DNA from: Erwinia sp.
Lineage (GTDB): Bacteria > Pseudomonadota > Gammaproteobacteria > Enterobacterales > Enterobacteriaceae
Length of the DNA stretch: 7,923 nt
Direction: 5' to 3'
NCBI GenBank assembly: GCA_003512805.1
Contig: DOOK01000032.1
Location: 1-7,923, forward strand
A program made the position numbers and the translations under genes. The notes beneath the pieces were generated by a model, which was given only the letters and a program-made list of their open reading frames with translations, was not told where the DNA came from and ran no database searches. Every line of letters starts with the position of its first letter. The first letter of the stretch is position 1. Below are positions 6,319 through 7,923 of the stretch, piece by piece.

Positions 6319-7923
6319 ATGCTCTCATCGCTGTCGCCACGCCTGCGCCGATATGCCTATAACAGTGCTCTGCTCTATAACCTGCGCATCTTTTTTGCGT
6401 TGGCTGGCACGGCGGCTGTGCCTTTATGGCTGGGTGAGATAACCTGGACTATCCCCCTGACGCTGGGTGTCGTGGCGGCAGCGCTGGCCGATCTTGACGA
6501 TCGTCTCAGCGGCAGGCTGCGCAATTTATTGATCACCCTGGTTTGTTTCTGCGTGGCTTCCGTTTCGGTAGAGCTACTTTCTCCTTTCCCCTGGTTATTT
6601 ACCGTCGGACTGACGCTGTCTACCTGGGGATTTATTTTGCTTGGCGCGCTGGGTCAGCGTTATGCGACCATTGCCTTCGGGGCGTTGCTGATTGCCGTCT
6701 ATACGTTACTGGGATTAGGTCTCTTTCCGCAGTGGTATATGCAGCCGTGGCTACTGCTGACAGGCGCTATCTGGTATAACCTGCTGACCCTGATCGGCCA
6801 TCTGCTTTTTCCTGTACGACCCCTGCAAGAGAATATTGCGCGCTGTTTTGAAGGACTGGCACGCTATCTGGAGGCGAAAGCGAGCCTTTTCGATCCTGAT
6901 ATCGAAGGCAATGACGATGCCTCTCTGATCGAAGCGGCAATGACCAATAGTCAGCTGGTCGCTACACTCAATCAAACCAAAATTTCCATTCAGTCCCGGC
7001 TGCGTGGCGATCGTGGACAACGTAGTACCCGCCGCACGCTGCACTACTATTTTGTGGCTCAGGATATTCATGAACGCGCCAGCTCTTCGCATGCGCAGTA
7101 TCACGCCTTGCGTAAAGAGTATCGTTATAGCGATATTCTGTTCCGCTTTCAGCGGCTTTTAACCCTACAGGCTCGAGCCTGCCAACAGCTGTCTGACGCT
7201 ATTTTGCTGCGCGAGCCGTGGCAGCACGATCCGCGCTTTGAACGCGCTTTTGCCCATCTTCAGGCCGCGCTGGACCGCTTAAGCACGGCGCATCCCGCCA
7301 GCAGTGACATTAAAGCCATGCACTATTTGCTGCATAACCTTAAAGCGATTGATGCACAGCTGGCGACCATCGAATCCGAGCAGGTTTTGCAGGACAACAG
7401 TGACGGGCGCCTTTCCAGTGAAGGCCTGACCGGTTGGGCAGATATTCGCTTACGGATTAGCCGTCATCTTTCCCCGCAGTCGCCGCTGTTTCGTCATGCC
7501 GTCCGCATGTCGCTGCTGCTCTGTACCGGCTACGCTTTTATTCAGATCACCGGACTCGAACATGGCTACTGGATCCTGCTGACCAGTCTTTTTGTCTGCC
7601 AACCTAATTACAACGCCACTAAAAGGCGACTGGCTCTACGTATTATCGGCACGCTGGCTGGTATAGCGATTGGTCTGCCCTTGCTTTGGCTGGTTCCTTC
7701 AGTTGAAGGGCAACAGTTACTCATCGTGCTCAGCGGCGTACTGTTTTTTGCCTTCCGGCAGTCACAGTATGCTTACGCTACTCTTTTTATCACCCTGCTG
7801 GTGCTTTGTTGCTTTAACCTGCTTGGCGAGGGATTTGAGATTGCGCTGCCGCGTATCATCGATACGCTATTAGGCTGCGGTTTTGCCACGGCAATCCAGG
7901 CTAAACCGCAGCCTAATAGCGTA
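6319..7923 (+). CDS. yccS: YccS-family inner membrane protein (FUSC/efflux-like), right end cut off and probably corrupt
   Basis: YccS is a large inner membrane protein of the FUSC/aromatic acid exporter-like family; its substrate is unknown. The frame is open from the ATG at 6319 to the window end, 535 codons, against about 717 aa in E. coli. It starts 2 bp after yccF with no strong ribosome-binding site, suggesting translational coupling. A first membrane block of about six hydrophobic segments spans roughly residues 21-160, with conserved VAAALADLDDRLSGRLRN and LGQRYATIAFGALL. A cytoplasmic middle follows, including LRGDRGQRSTRRTLHYYFVAQDIHERASS. A second membrane block begins near 392 with HAVRMSLLLC and includes HGYWILLTSLFVCQPNYNAT. 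Homology holds to PRIIDTLLGCGF (about residue 522, base 7884). The remaining 13 residues do not look like the family and are encoded by an inverted copy of 7863-7883, so reliable sequence probably ends near 7884. Confidence 0.92.
   Translation, partial: MLSSLSPRLRRYAYNSALLYNLRIFFALAGTAAVPLWLGEITWTIPLTLGVVAAALADLDDRLSGRLRNLLITLVCFCVASVSVELLSPFPWLFTVGLTLSTWGFILLGALGQRYATIAFGALLIAVYTLLGLGLFPQWYMQPWLLLTGAIWYNLLTLIGHLLFPVRPLQENIARCFEGLARYLEAKASLFDPDIEGNDDASLIEAAMTNSQLVATLNQTKISIQSRLRGDRGQRSTRRTLHYYFVAQDIHERASSSHAQYHALRKEYRYSDILFRFQRLLTLQARACQQLSDAILLREPWQHDPRFERAFAHLQAALDRLSTAHPASSDIKAMHYLLHNLKAIDAQLATIESEQVLQDNSDGRLSSEGLTGWADIRLRISRHLSPQSPLFRHAVRMSLLLCTGYAFIQITGLEHGYWILLTSLFVCQPNYNATKRRLALRIIGTLAGIAIGLPLLWLVPSVEGQQLLIVLSGVLFFAFRQSQYAYATLFITLLVLCCFNLLGEGFEIALPRIIDTLLGCGFATAIQAKPQPNSV
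7863..7923. repeat. perfect 21-bp inverted repeat at the window end
   Basis: Bases 7863-7883 (from TACGCTATTAGG to CGGTTT) and 7903-7923 (from AAACCGCAGC to TAGCGTA) are exact reverse complements, separated by 19 bases. After a T/T mismatch, three more pairs form (GCC 7885-7887 with GGC 7899-7901). The left arm encodes conserved YccS residues DTLLGCGF; the right arm encodes nothing family-like and ends exactly at the last base of the window. A foldback or assembly artefact, or the edge of a larger palindrome, is more likely than a natural gene part. Confidence 0.95.

Noticed and set aside
6751..7104. 117-codon open frame on the minus strand
   Set aside because: It is antisense to the conserved cytoplasmic region of yccS and has no supporting motif or ribosome-binding context.
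1..7923. Search for a mobile element, CRISPR array, tRNA, rRNA, toxin-antitoxin pair or defence system
   Set aside because: Nothing fits. All substantial coding space is taken by known enterobacterial core genes in conserved order, and no direct repeats or cloverleaf sequences were seen.

Overview
This window is an ordinary piece of chromosome from a gammaproteobacterium of the order Enterobacterales. Protein lengths and motifs closely match what I remember of the E. coli proteins (RlmI 396 aa, YccU 137 aa, MgsA 152 aa, HelD 684 aa, YccF 148 aa), and the gene order is the E. coli acyP-rlmI-hspQ-yccU-yccT-mgsA-helD-yccF-yccS block. The sequences diverge enough from E. coli, especially YccT and the central part of YccS, that a relative such as an Erwinia- or Pantoea-like genus is plausible. 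That placement is an inference from memory, not a search.

Layout, left to right. The 5' part of acyP runs leftward off the window (1-245). It is divergent from rlmI (330-1520), which encodes a 23S rRNA m5C methyltransferase. Directly after the rlmI stop lies a near-consensus sigma-32 promoter for hspQ (1583-1897). hspQ converges on the leftward gene yccU (1925-2338), with a two-way terminator in the gap. A 169-bp divergent region separates yccU from yccT/csgI (2508-3140), a secreted protein linked to curli inhibition in E. coli. mgsA (3208-3666, methylglyoxal synthase) follows and converges on the leftward helD (3686-5740, DNA helicase IV) with only 19 bp between them. helD is divergent from the rightward pair yccF (5870-6316) and yccS (from 6319), two inner-membrane proteins separated by 2 bp. 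yccS is still open at the right edge.

These genes are mostly independent housekeeping or stress functions: ribosome modification, protein quality control, the methylglyoxal bypass, DNA repair and envelope proteins. I saw no mobile element, CRISPR array, RNA gene or foreign island, and no intergenic stretch longer than 300 bases. Every gene has a recognisable family.

The strangest signal is at the extreme right end. The last 21 bases are an exact reverse complement of 7863-7883, inside yccS, and the YccS protein stops resembling its family at about the same place. I read this as a probable foldback or assembly-end artefact, or else the start of a larger inverted duplication that continues outside the window. 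Other points worth checking are the sigma-32 promoter, the yccT promoter whose predicted start falls on a run of seven T, an inverted repeat inside the likely mgsA promoter, and a TATAAT placed so that yccS could be transcribed as a leaderless mRNA.
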